6,223 bases of DNA from positions 1 to 6,223 of the forward strand of contig JAEWFE010000032.1 in NCBI GenBank assembly GCA_023389005.1. Reading direction: 5' to 3'. Numbering within the stretch: position 1 is the stretch's first letter; each line of letters starts with the position of its first letter. Origin of the DNA: Bacillota bacterium. Lineage in GTDB: Bacteria > Bacillota > Bacilli > Lactobacillales > Enterococcaceae. The translations under genes and the position numbers were made by a program. This document shows, piece by piece, positions 1 to 5,681 of the stretch. The notes under the pieces are model-generated. The model ran no database searches and was not told the origin of the DNA. It saw nothing but the letters and a program-made list of their open reading frames with translations.

Positions 1-759
1 CTTATCAAAAGATTTCTTAATGTTAGGGTTCTTGATGCCATCTACTAAAGCCTTAAACTGCGATAAGCTATCCTTGTTTGCCTTGTCAGTTACTTTGTTG
101 CCCTTGTATAACTCAGACTCCTTCGCCTTTGCGTCAGCAACCTGTTTTAACTGCTTCTCAGCAAATGTTAGCCCATCATTGATAGACTTGTTGAATGCAT
201 CTTTTGTGTCCTTAACATATAAGCTAGATTTGACTTTGTCAAAATCAGATTTGGTTAGGCTGTCTGCAATGGGTTGCTCTGATAGCTTGTCTCCTACGAG
301 TACCCCTTTCGAGAATAGACTGTTTAGGTCGGTTTGCTTGCTGAACTTAGACTTTAATGCACTAAAATTGTCAGAAAGTTCCTTTAGCTTTGTAGTACTT
401 CTTGATAATGTTGAGTTAAAGGCTTTTTTATCCGTATCCTTTAACTTTGAAAGCAGATTATCTAGCTTTTTATTATCGTTTAGTAAGCTATTTACCGACT
501 TTTCTAAGGATGTGAAGTCATCTTTTGTAAAGGTTGGACTGAGATACTGCTTGTTGGTTTTCAAGTAAGCTGACTCAATCTTAGCCTGTAAGTTAGATAC
601 CTCCGTATTCTCCTTAGATACTCCTGATTTTAAAGCGTCTAGGTTGGCTTTGTACTCGTTAGACTTGACTACCGAGTACCCCACACCTCCTGAGAGTAGG
701 ACTACTGCCGATACAGTCCCAATAATAGCTAGTTTCTTTTGTTTGGTTGACAGTTTCAT
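1..759 (-). CDS. Membrane-anchored helical-repeat surface protein, 3' end cut by window edge
   Basis: I do not recognise this protein. Its 253 visible residues have no stop before the left edge, so the C-terminus is missing. The start at 759 is set by a perfect AGGAGG (768-773) eight bases upstream. Residues 1-9 are basic (MKLSTKQKK) and 10-31 form one hydrophobic segment with no obvious Cys lipobox or AxA site, so an N-terminal membrane anchor with an extracellular body is likely. The rest is Lys/Ser/Asp/Leu-rich, almost without Pro or Cys, and predicted helical. A degenerate repeat is visible: TK-x-D-F followed by (V/I/L)K(D/N)(T/P)..K.(A/S)F(N/D), with the second motif near residues 106-115, 182-190 and 242-252. 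Such helical repeats are known from Firmicute surface proteins. The gene is less AT-rich than the genes at 1964-5615 and is divergent from the XRE regulator. That it is a surface or envelope protein is inference; the function is unknown. Confidence 0.85.
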   Translation of the reverse strand, partial: MKLSTKQKKLAIIGTVSAVVLLSGGVGYSVVKSNEYKANLDALKSGVSKENTEVSNLQAKIESAYLKTNKQYLSPTFTKDDFTSLEKSVNSLLNDNKKLDNLLSKLKDTDKKAFNSTLSRSTTKLKELSDNFSALKSKFSKQTDLNSLFSKGVLVGDKLSEQPIADSLTKSDFDKVKSSLYVKDTKDAFNKSINDGLTFAEKQLKQVADAKAKESELYKGNKVTDKANKDSLSQFKALVDGIKNPNIKKSFDK

Positions 760-913
760 TTTTTGTTCCTCCTGTTCAGATACTAAACACTATTAGCTAA
801 AACTGTTTTTATTCAGTTAAACTAGTTACTGTTAAGTGTGTTGCGATCTTTATACGCATATTCCATAAGTGATACTCTAATATTACAAATGAAATTAATA
901 TTCTCCCACATAT

Positions 914-943
914 ACTATACAACTATATATGTTTACATGTCAA
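914..943 (-). promoter_or_regulatory. Sigma-A-type promoter for the minus-strand surface protein gene
   Basis: Read on the minus strand there is TTGACA (943-938), 18 bases, then TATAGT (919-914). This is a perfect -35 and a five-of-six -10. Transcription would start near 907, leaving an untranslated leader of roughly 145 bases before the ATG at 759. I saw only a weak imperfect hairpin (AACTG/CAGTT) in that leader and no riboswitch I could name. TGTAAAC repeats lie inside the spacer and just upstream of the -35, and a TCCCACAT repeat (904-911) lies at the predicted start site, so the promoter looks regulated. Confidence 0.6.
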
Positions 944-959
944 AATAGTTAAGTTTACA
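931..959. repeat. Paired GTTTACA repeats overlapping the promoter, candidate operator
   Basis: GTTTACA occurs at 931-937 and again at 953-959 (TGTAAAC on the minus strand), 22 bp apart, close to two helical turns. The first copy lies between the -35 and -10 of the minus-strand promoter and the second just upstream of the -35. A dimeric regulator bound to both would cover the -35. The XRE protein encoded next door is the obvious candidate, but that assignment is inference. Confidence 0.4.
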
Positions 960-1020
960 AATTTATTATGTCCTTTAGGCTCTAAAAAATGAGTGGTAAT
1001 TCCGTCATTATTAGTGTGAT

Positions 1021-1026
1021 AGGGGG
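1021..1026 (+). promoter_or_regulatory. Ribosome binding site that fixes the XRE gene start
   Basis: AGGGGG stands seven bases before the ATG at 1034. The in-frame ATG at 989 has no Shine-Dalgarno match before it and would add 15 residues (MSGNSVIISVIGGGN) that do not belong to the HTH fold, so 1034 is preferred. Confidence 0.7.
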
Positions 1027-1033
1027 CGGAAAC

Positions 1034-1375
1034 ATGGATTTGAATGCTGAGAATATAGGTAAGAGAATAAAAAATTTCAGAATGATAAGAGGATTAACGC
1101 AAGAACAACTAGCAGAGAGTTCTAATCGACATTTTACATATATAGGTAGAATAGAACGTGGTGAGAAAAATATCTCTGTTCAAGCATTAAATGATATACT
1201 GAATGCATTAGGAGTGTCATTTAAAGAATTCTTTATGCCATTTGAAGTCTTTGATACGTCTGATAGTTTGCAAGAGATATATGAAGATATTGTTATACCT
1301 ATGATGGAGAAGGATAGGGGGCAACAAGATAGACTATTACAAATATTTAAGTTGATATTAGAAGATGATAAATAA
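1034..1375 (+). CDS. XRE-family helix-turn-helix transcriptional regulator
   Basis: The product has 113 residues from the start at 1034. Residues 7-64 are a classic Cro/CI-type HTH_3 domain: IGKRIKNFRMIRGLTQEQLAE, then a recognition helix near 32-41 (RHFTYIGRIE) and the usual ERGEKNISVQAL..I..ALGVS continuation. Residues 70-113 are a short acidic helical tail (EIYEDIVIPMMEKDR, then LLQIFKLILEDDK), probably for dimerisation; there is no peptidase or sensor domain. Small XRE proteins of this build commonly repress a divergent promoter or control mobile-element genes. Here the gene is divergent from the surface protein gene, whose promoter carries paired GTTTACA repeats, so control of that gene is a reasonable inference. 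I found no convincing consensus promoter of its own; TATTAT at 964-969 is a possible -10 without a good -35. The DNA-binding role is secure; the target is not. Confidence 0.85.
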   Translation: MDLNAENIGKRIKNFRMIRGLTQEQLAESSNRHFTYIGRIERGEKNISVQALNDILNALGVSFKEFFMPFEVFDTSDSLQEIYEDIVIPMMEKDRGQQDRLLQIFKLILEDDK

Positions 1376-1397
1376 CAAAAATGTATTATCGAATAGT

Positions 1398-1427
1398 TCC
1401 CACATGACGCATTCATTTCTCCCACAT
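1398..1427. repeat. TCCCACAT direct repeats (with a third copy at 904-911)
   Basis: TCCCACAT is present at 1398-1405 and 1420-1427, exactly 22 bp apart, and a third copy lies at 904-911. The 904 and 1420 copies share the longer word TTCTCCCACAT. The copies therefore flank the XRE gene. The 1420 copy is also part of a short palindrome, CTCCC (1419-1423) with GGGAG (1430-1434). They could be binding sites for the XRE protein or arm-type sites for an integrase near the rpsI attachment site; the sequence does not decide. Confidence 0.45.
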
Positions 1428-1436
1428 TGGGGAGTC

Positions 1437-1516
1437 TATTTGAAGGTATTTGAAAGTATAGACAGGGTATATAGCCTAATATATCAATATTTTGACACTC
1501 AATGAAAGTATCTTTC
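1437..1516. repeat. Short repeats and palindrome next to the rpsI fragment
   Basis: A 10-bp unit is repeated in tandem, TATTTGAAGG (1437-1446) and TATTTGAAAG (1447-1456). TGAAAGTAT occurs at 1451-1459 and again at 1503-1511. GAAAG-TAT-CTTTC is a palindrome at 1504-1516. Clusters of short direct repeats next to an attachment site are typical of integrase or excisionase arm sites, but each motif alone could occur by chance in AT-rich DNA. There is no gene in 1376-1519. Confidence 0.35.
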
Positions 1517-1519
1517 TAG

Positions 1520-1570
1520 AAACCAGGTCTTAAGAAAGCTCGTAAAGCATCTCAATTCTCAAAACGTTAA
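1520..1570 (+). pseudogene. rpsI: Displaced 3' end of ribosomal protein S9 gene (candidate attachment site)
   Basis: In the frame ending with TAA at 1568-1570 the sequence reads KPGLKKARKASQFSKR-stop. This is, from memory, the exact C-terminus of streptococcal RpsI. The frame is closed by a TAG at 1517-1519 immediately before it and there is no start codon or ribosome binding site, so this is a 16-codon fragment and not a working gene. Elements with tyrosine integrases that target the 3' end of a housekeeping gene restore that gene with their own copy and push the original 3' end to the far end of the element; rpsI is a known target in streptococcal integrative elements. The perfect 10-bp palindrome TTTCTAGAAA (1513-1522) straddles the junction and could be part of the recombination core. 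The identity of the fragment is well supported; its role as an attachment site is inference. Confidence 0.75.
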
Positions 1571-1572
1571 TG

Positions 1573-1644
1573 TTGGAATCGTTGCGAAATTTTTCGCTTA
1601 CGAGTCCAATATGGGACGGAGATTTTGCAAAAATCGAGTACCAT
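1573..1644 (+). other. Two tandem imperfect stem-loops after the rpsI stop
   Basis: The first hairpin has arms TTGGA-a-TCGT-t-GCGAAA (1573-1589) and TTTCGC-tt-ACGA-g-TCCAA (1592-1609) with a two-base loop. The second pairs ATGG (1611-1614) with CCAT (1641-1644), AC (1616-1617) with GT (1638-1639), and GATTTT (1621-1626) with AAAATC (1630-1635). Neither is followed by a T-tract, so neither is a terminator. The pair is flanked by TGTTG (1571-1575) and CAACA (1651-1655). It may be a dispersed intergenic repeat or a structured 3' untranslated region of rpsI; I cannot tell which. Confidence 0.45.
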
Positions 1645-1660
1645 ACCTTACAACAATTCA

Positions 1661-1694
1661 AGGCACTTTGCAGTTTTGCAAGGTGTCTTTTTTT
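1661..1694 (+). terminator. Rho-independent terminator, probably the native rpsI terminator
   Basis: AGGCACTTTGCA (1661-1672) pairs with TGCAAGGTGTCT (1677-1688) as a 12-bp stem with two G-T wobbles and a GTTT loop, followed directly by a run of seven T (1688-1694). It lies about 90 bases after the rpsI stop and separates the left region from the ABC operon. Confidence 0.8.
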
Positions 1695-1963
1695 CGGCAA
1701 AAAATACAATGTTGCAGGAAATTTTGCAGTAGTTTAATATCTTTAGAATTGAAGGTTCTGCGATTTCTAGAAATAAAATAAAGATTACTTAAAGAAGGTT
1801 TGTATCTTTTAGTTAATATAAAGGATATGTTTATCAAGTATCAACCAGTTAATACAAATAATGATACCGAATAGTGTACGAATCCATTGAACGCCTGATT
1901 TTGATAGTAAAATTCAAATAGTAGTAAGTTGATAAAAACTATTTATATAGAAGGTGAATGTAA
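1695..1963. other. AT-rich leader of the ABC/two-component operon, no gene
   Basis: No credible gene was found here on either strand. The longest items are a 15-codon frame starting at ATG 1827 (too close to its only Shine-Dalgarno-like AAAGG) and a 15-codon GTG frame overlapping its stop (TAGTG at 1872-1876). TTTTGCA words recur nearby (1623, 1674, 1722). I saw no strong consensus promoter: TTGAAC (1887-1892) has only TAAAAT 15 bases away, and TTGATA (1901-1906) has a poor -10. A weak promoter would fit an operon that needs its LytTR regulator for activation. GTATCA (1838-1843) and TGATAC (1862-1867) form a 6-bp inverted repeat. Confidence 0.5.
1811..1858. repeat. AGTTAATAYAAA direct repeat, candidate LytTR operator
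   Basis: The 12-mer AGTTAATA(T/C)AAA occurs at 1811-1822 and 1847-1858, 36 bp apart, upstream of the ABC operon. With the bases before them (TTAGTTAAT, CCAGTTAAT) each fits eight of nine positions of the published LytTR half-site pattern built around GTT. A third word, TAAGTTGAT (1925-1933), fits all nine. LytTR sites are normally direct repeats about 21 bp apart, so the 36-bp spacing is unusual and AT-rich DNA gives chance matches. Confidence 0.3.
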
Positions 1964-2797
1964 ATGAAGATTGTAACGGCTAAAAATCTATCAAAATCTT
2001 TTGGTCAGCAAAACGTTTTAGATGAAATTAGTTTTTCTATAGAAACAGGAGAAATTATTGGATTAGTAGGAAGAAACGGATGCGGGAAAACAACATTAAT
2101 GAAGATGATTTTGGGGTTAAGCTCACCAACTTCTGGATTGCTGCATGTAAAAGAAAATCTTAAAATAGGCTTTCTATTGGATTGTAAATTATTCGAATAT
2201 TTAACTGCAATGGAAAATATTAAAGTGTTTAGTAAATACAGTGAAGAATTAAAAGGAAAGGATATAGAAACGATTTCGAAAGAGTTGTTAGAGTTTGTTG
2301 GGTTAGATAGTCATATTAAAAAGCCTGTAAAATCTTTTTCGTTCGGAATGAAACAACGACTAGGATTAGCTCTTTCTCTACTTGAGCAGCCTGAATTTTT
2401 AGTGTTAGATGAACCTTTTGTTGGCTTAGATGTGGTTGGGATAAAAAAATTTATGGATTATATCGAGAAGATTCGTAATAATTTTGGAACAACGATATTA
2501 ATTTCTTCTCATCAATTAAGCGAGATAGAAGAAATATGCGATCGTTTTATGATTATAAAAAATAAGCGAATGATTCAGTCTGATGAGATAAGAGAAGAAA
2601 AAGTATTATTTACAATTGAAAAACTAACAAATTTAAAAACAAAAAGATTGAGTGGGTTACATTTTTATAATTCTCAAACTGTAATGATAAATAATCAATC
2701 GTCAGAAATAAATGAGTTCTTTACAAAAGCTGTTGAAAATAATTTACGAATTAAGAAAATTAGTTTTTTAAAAGACGCAAATGATATTTTCGAATAG
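1964..2797 (+). CDS. ABC transporter ATP-binding protein (BcrA/LanF-like)
   Basis: This 277-residue ATPase powers the permease encoded next to it. The ATG at 1964 follows AAGGTGA (1951-1957) by six bases. Walker A is GRNGCGKT (36-43), the signature is SFGMK (126-130) in place of LSGGQ, Walker B is FLVLDEP (145-151), the D-loop is GLD (154-156) and the switch His is H183 in SSHQLSE. The Q-loop position, normally IGYxPQ, reads IGFLLD, so Asp73 replaces Gln. In lantibiotic-immunity ATPases (LanF) this position is Glu, the so-called E-loop, so an acidic residue points to the BcrA/LanF branch of peptide-antibiotic resistance or export. Residues 210-277 are a short C-terminal extension. The permease gene follows 10 bases after the stop. 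The ATPase call is certain; the substrate, perhaps a bacteriocin or other membrane-active peptide, is inferred. Confidence 0.92.
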   Translation: MKIVTAKNLSKSFGQQNVLDEISFSIETGEIIGLVGRNGCGKTTLMKMILGLSSPTSGLLHVKENLKIGFLLDCKLFEYLTAMENIKVFSKYSEELKGKDIETISKELLEFVGLDSHIKKPVKSFSFGMKQRLGLALSLLEQPEFLVLDEPFVGLDVVGIKKFMDYIEKIRNNFGTTILISSHQLSEIEEICDRFMIIKNKRMIQSDEIREEKVLFTIEKLTNLKTKRLSGLHFYNSQTVMINNQSSEINEFFTKAVENNLRIKKISFLKDANDIFE

Positions 2798-2800
2798 GAG
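2796..2800 (+). promoter_or_regulatory. Ribosome binding site that fixes the permease start
   Basis: AGGAG lies seven bases before the ATG at 2808 and overlaps the stop codon of the ATPase gene (2795-2797). The in-frame ATG at 2781 lies inside the ATPase gene without a ribosome binding site and would add nine residues, so 2808 is preferred. The overlap suggests translational coupling. Confidence 0.7.
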
Positions 2801-2807
2801 AATTATT

Positions 2808-3560
2808 ATGATTGATATAATAAAGGCCGAACTGTATAAATTATATAAAAGAAAATTTGTTTTAACACTATGTTTTTTATGTTTATTACCCTTTATCTAT
2901 GGGATAGGGGAATATCTACATTGGAAAATCATCGTGATTGGTGCAAAATTAGATTTAATAACTTTTATTACAAGTATGTGGAGTTTTACTTTAATTTTAA
3001 CAGTTCCTATTATTCTTTTATTAACAATGACTGCTGGGCTTGTTGCTGGTGAAATAGAAGATGGACAAATACTATTAGAGATTACCAGAGTAACCACTAG
3101 AAATCAGTTAATTATTGGTAAATATTTTGCGATAGTGTTTATTACAGTGTTTTTTTATGTATTGAATATAAGTGCTTCATTTTTGGCGTATATTCTTTTT
3201 TTATCAAATACATCTAAAGGATATAAAAATATACTGACAATGCACTCCTATAATATAGAATCAATTTTAATTTCTCTGTGTAGCTTAATATTTTTGATTT
3301 TCATGATAACTCTCACTTTTAATTTCTCAACTAGAAAGGGTATTGTGGTATCAACGATGATAGGTTTTGTTAGCTATCTAGTTTGTATGTTACTAGGGTA
3401 TATTGATGTGATTAGTAAGTTTGTTCCGGGGTATTATACCGTTGTTTCAAACTATCACTTTTCTATTCTTACGGTATTTATACAATTAGTAGAGATGTTT
3501 GTTATGATTACTTTATTGATTGCAAATGCTTGCCATAACTTTAAAATAAAAGAATTCTAA
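2808..3560 (+). CDS. ABC-2 type transporter permease, six transmembrane segments
   Basis: The product has 250 residues and is the membrane partner of the preceding ATPase. A short cytoplasmic start with basic residues (AELYKLYKRK) precedes hydrophobic segments near residues 17-34, 52-80, 103-133, 151-171, 177-198 and 219-240. After the second segment comes GEIEDGQILLEITRVTTRNQ (81-100), which matches the conserved cytoplasmic ABC-2 pattern in which a Glu-Gly stretch and an R-x-x-R/N group precede the next helix and a Lys (GKY). Size and layout are those of the MutE/NisE/BcrB-type immunity and export permeases, usually about 230-260 residues. Only one permease gene is present, so a homodimer is likely, unlike LanEG systems that have two. 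The ABC-2 class is clear; import, export or expulsion from the membrane, and the substrate, are not shown by the sequence. Confidence 0.85.
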   Translation: MIDIIKAELYKLYKRKFVLTLCFLCLLPFIYGIGEYLHWKIIVIGAKLDLITFITSMWSFTLILTVPIILLLTMTAGLVAGEIEDGQILLEITRVTTRNQLIIGKYFAIVFITVFFYVLNISASFLAYILFLSNTSKGYKNILTMHSYNIESILISLCSLIFLIFMITLTFNFSTRKGIVVSTMIGFVSYLVCMLLGYIDVISKFVPGYYTVVSNYHFSILTVFIQLVEMFVMITLLIANACHNFKIKEF

Positions 3561-3595
3561 ATATCAAAATTAGGGAAGAAATGTTTTTAGTTGAA

Positions 3596-3604
3596 TGATA
3601 TACT
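3596..3604 (+). promoter_or_regulatory. Possible extended -10 before the response regulator gene
   Basis: TGATATACT has the TGn extension and a five-of-six TATACT (3599-3604), but there is no recognisable -35 at the right distance. Transcription would begin close to 3611, almost at the Shine-Dalgarno sequence. A weak internal promoter for the two-component genes is possible; readthrough from the transporter genes is as likely. Confidence 0.25.
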
Positions 3605-3610
3605 CATATA

Positions 3611-3617
3611 GAGGTGG
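3611..3617 (+). promoter_or_regulatory. Ribosome binding site that fixes the response regulator start
   Basis: GAGGTGG lies seven bases before the ATG at 3625. Starting at the in-frame ATG at 3595 would put this site inside the gene and add MIYSYRGGLY before the receiver domain, which normally begins at the MYKIAICDDE stretch. Position 3625 is therefore preferred. Confidence 0.75.
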
Positions 3618-3624
3618 TCTATAT

Positions 3625-4353
3625 ATGTATAAGATTGCAATTTGCGATGATGAGATAAGCCAAACTAATCAGATAGAAGAATTATTATTAAAGTTATTTT
3701 CATTTTTAGATAAAACGGTAGAAATTGATATTTTTTATACGCCAGAATCATTAATTAATAATGTAACAAAACAAGGCAGTGTATATCAAATTATTTTTTT
3801 AGATATTGAAATGGGAAAGCTAGATGGCGTAGAGACTGCTAGGATTTTAAGAGGATATGATCGTGATTTTATTTTAGTGTTTATTACTAGCTATACTTCA
3901 TATATGCTATCAAGCTTTGAAGTTAAACCTTTTAGATATGTTCTAAAACCATTACAAACGGAAGAATTTACTAAGCTTATTCAAGATATTAATCAGGAGC
4001 TGGATGATAGAAATGCCTACTTATTCTATAGCAGTGGTAGGGATAAATATCAATTACGTATAAAAGATGTTATATCAATAATTTCTCAAAATGGTAGGAA
4101 AGTACAGGTCTCTTTAATAGATAATAAGGTTGTAGAGTTTTATGATAAGATAAAGGATATTAATACCGTATTGCCTAGCTCTTATTTTGTGAGAATTAAT
4201 AGTGGAACAATCATAAATATGAATTTTATTCAGTTTATTGCAGGGGATGAAATTCAATTGGAAAATGGGGATATATTTTTTATTAGTCGTAGAAGTAGAA
4301 AACTATTTAAGCAAAAATATTCTTTATTCATTGAAGGTAGTGTAGGCTTGTGA
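3625..4353 (+). CDS. LytTR-family response regulator (AgrA/ComE type)
   Basis: This 242-residue cytoplasmic regulator is the partner of the kinase encoded next to it. Residues 1-122 are a receiver domain: the acidic pair is D8/D9 (IAICDDE), the phosphate-accepting Asp is D60 (IIFLDIEM), and the switch residues are T88 (FITSY) and K108 (VLKPL). Residues 137-237 are a LytTR DNA-binding domain, with YQLRIKDVISI at its start and SSYFVRINSGTIINMNFI (185-202) as the typical late motif. All catalytic residues are present, so it should be functional. LytTR regulators of this kind bind direct repeats upstream of transporter, bacteriocin or competence genes. The repeats at 1811-1858 before the ATPase gene are candidates, which would make the operon autoregulated; that link is inferred. 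The stop overlaps the start of the kinase gene. Confidence 0.93.
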   Translation: MYKIAICDDEISQTNQIEELLLKLFSFLDKTVEIDIFYTPESLINNVTKQGSVYQIIFLDIEMGKLDGVETARILRGYDRDFILVFITSYTSYMLSSFEVKPFRYVLKPLQTEEFTKLIQDINQELDDRNAYLFYSSGRDKYQLRIKDVISIISQNGRKVQVSLIDNKVVEFYDKIKDINTVLPSSYFVRINSGTIINMNFIQFIAGDEIQLENGDIFFISRRSRKLFKQKYSLFIEGSVGL

Positions 4354-5615
4354 GAGATATTTTTATTGCCATATTTAGTGTGCTAGTTCTTATGTTACAA
4401 ATGATATCGGTATTCGTTTATTTGACGCATTTTTTCGGATTTAAGACAAGTAATATACGAATATATATAATATTAATTATTTCTGCTTTGTGTAGTAAAA
4501 TCAGTCTAAAAATTGAAAATATTAGTTATCATATTGATGTCCTATTGTATATGGTTTTGTTCATTTTGATGCTTAAAGCTTTAGAAGGAAGTTTGTATAA
4601 AAAGGTTTTTCATTACTGTTTTTTATGCTTCTTTTTAATTGTTCAACAACGGATAGCATATATAATTTATAACACCGATACTAATCAGATTAAGAATAGT
4701 TTTTTCTTTCTTTTTATCTTAGTTACGTTTGTTTTTGTTTTGTTTGTCTTTTTGCTAAAGAGATTTAATTTTGATAATGATATCTATATGACTCGAGAAG
4801 AATATCTTATTTTAAGTATTATCCCTTTTTCAAGTGTGCTGCTCCTTCATTTTATTATCATAAAAAGCGAAATAATGATGAGTATGATTTACTTATTTCT
4901 ATTTATGGTAAATATAGTTGCGATTTTTTTGTATTATTTTATTCTATATAAAAATTACCAATTACAAGTTTTACAAATAGACCATATGCAGTCGAATTTT
5001 TACGAGGATTTTCTAAAACAAGAAAGAGAGTTATCTGCGTTAAAACATGACTTGAAAAATATCATATCGAGTATTGGCTATTATTTAGCAGAAAAAGAAT
5101 ATGATCAAGCAAGCAAAATAATTAGTGAATTATCATCCTATCAATCTCTGAATACAAAATATACGGGGATTTTAGCTGTGGACGCAATACTGAATAATAA
5201 GCTGAAAGTAATGCGTGAGTGTGGGCTGGAATGTCACTTAGATTGTCAAATACCGAAAGATTTAGATATTTCAATGTTTGAAATTGAGTTATGTTCTATT
5301 TTGGGTAACTTATTAGATAATGCTATTGAATCGGTTAAACGGTTAAATGATAAGAAACTTAGTATTAATATATTAATGAGATATCACAGAGATAAATTGA
5401 TTATTAAAGTAGTTAATCCTTGTAATATAAACGCTAATTCAAATTTCAATTGTGATAAGGTAACCTCTTCAAAGGGAAAACGATATGGCATAGGCTTAAG
5501 AAGTATTAAAGATAAGGTACTTTTATATAAGGGATATTATAATTTTGAAATTAGAGATTCGAATTTTCATGCGGTAATTGTTTTACCCATGAATCAGATG
5601 TCATATAAGTTCTGA
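4350..5615 (+). CDS. Polytopic sensor histidine kinase, AgrC/ComD (HPK10, GHKL) type
   Basis: The product has 421 residues. The start is a GTG (4350-4352) overlapping the regulator's TGA as GTGA, with GAAGG (4333-4337) 12 bases upstream, so translation is probably coupled. About seven hydrophobic segments fill residues 5-200 and would form the membrane sensor. A linker from about 200 to 228 leads to the phosphoacceptor H233 in LKHDLKN. The N-box is ELCSILGNLLDNAIES (313-328, Asn320 and Asn324), the D-box position carries VVNP (354-357) instead of an Asp-Gly motif, and the G-box is GKRYGIGL (376-383). Absence of the D-box Asp and the HDLKN H-box are marks of the HPK10 group, whose known members sense secreted peptides. 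I infer that it senses an extracellular peptide or cell-envelope-active compound and phosphorylates D60 of the adjacent regulator. No hairpin terminator follows directly. Confidence 0.92.
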   Translation: MRDIFIAIFSVLVLMLQMISVFVYLTHFFGFKTSNIRIYIILIISALCSKISLKIENISYHIDVLLYMVLFILMLKALEGSLYKKVFHYCFLCFFLIVQQRIAYIIYNTDTNQIKNSFFFLFILVTFVFVLFVFLLKRFNFDNDIYMTREEYLILSIIPFSSVLLLHFIIIKSEIMMSMIYLFLFMVNIVAIFLYYFILYKNYQLQVLQIDHMQSNFYEDFLKQERELSALKHDLKNIISSIGYYLAEKEYDQASKIISELSSYQSLNTKYTGILAVDAILNNKLKVMRECGLECHLDCQIPKDLDISMFEIELCSILGNLLDNAIESVKRLNDKKLSINILMRYHRDKLIIKVVNPCNINANSNFNCDKVTSSKGKRYGIGLRSIKDKVLLYKGYYNFEIRDSNFHAVIVLPMNQMSYKF

Positions 5616-5681
5616 TTGATAATTTTATTAGTATGAATCGCGTATAGACAGTAGTAATAATAAAGACTTAGTTTTAGTTAG

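Noticed and set aside
20..568. Plus-strand open frame of 182 codons
   Set aside because: It is the antisense shadow of the minus-strand surface protein gene, which has a perfect ribosome binding site, an anchor segment and internal repeats. The plus-strand frame has none of these.
1180..1425. Minus-strand open frame of 81 codons
   Set aside because: It lies mostly antisense to the XRE gene, has no ribosome binding site match and a Ser/Asn/Ile-rich composition typical of shadow frames.
1376..1519. CRISPR-like repeat array
   Set aside because: The repeats are only 8-11 bp, few, and without regular spacers or neighbouring cas genes.
1827..1921. Two 15-codon mini-frames (ATG 1827, GTG 1874) overlapping as TAGTG, considered as a peptide pheromone gene
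   Set aside because: The only Shine-Dalgarno-like word is two bases from the ATG, there is no double-glycine leader, hydrophobic export signal or AgrD-like pattern, and frames this short are common by chance.
2870..3097. Two open frames of 60 and 66 codons inside the permease gene
   Set aside because: Both are out-of-frame or antisense shadows of a well-supported membrane protein gene.
5616..5680. A terminator directly after the kinase gene
   Set aside because: I found no stem followed by a T-tract there; the first convincing terminator is at 6069-6095.
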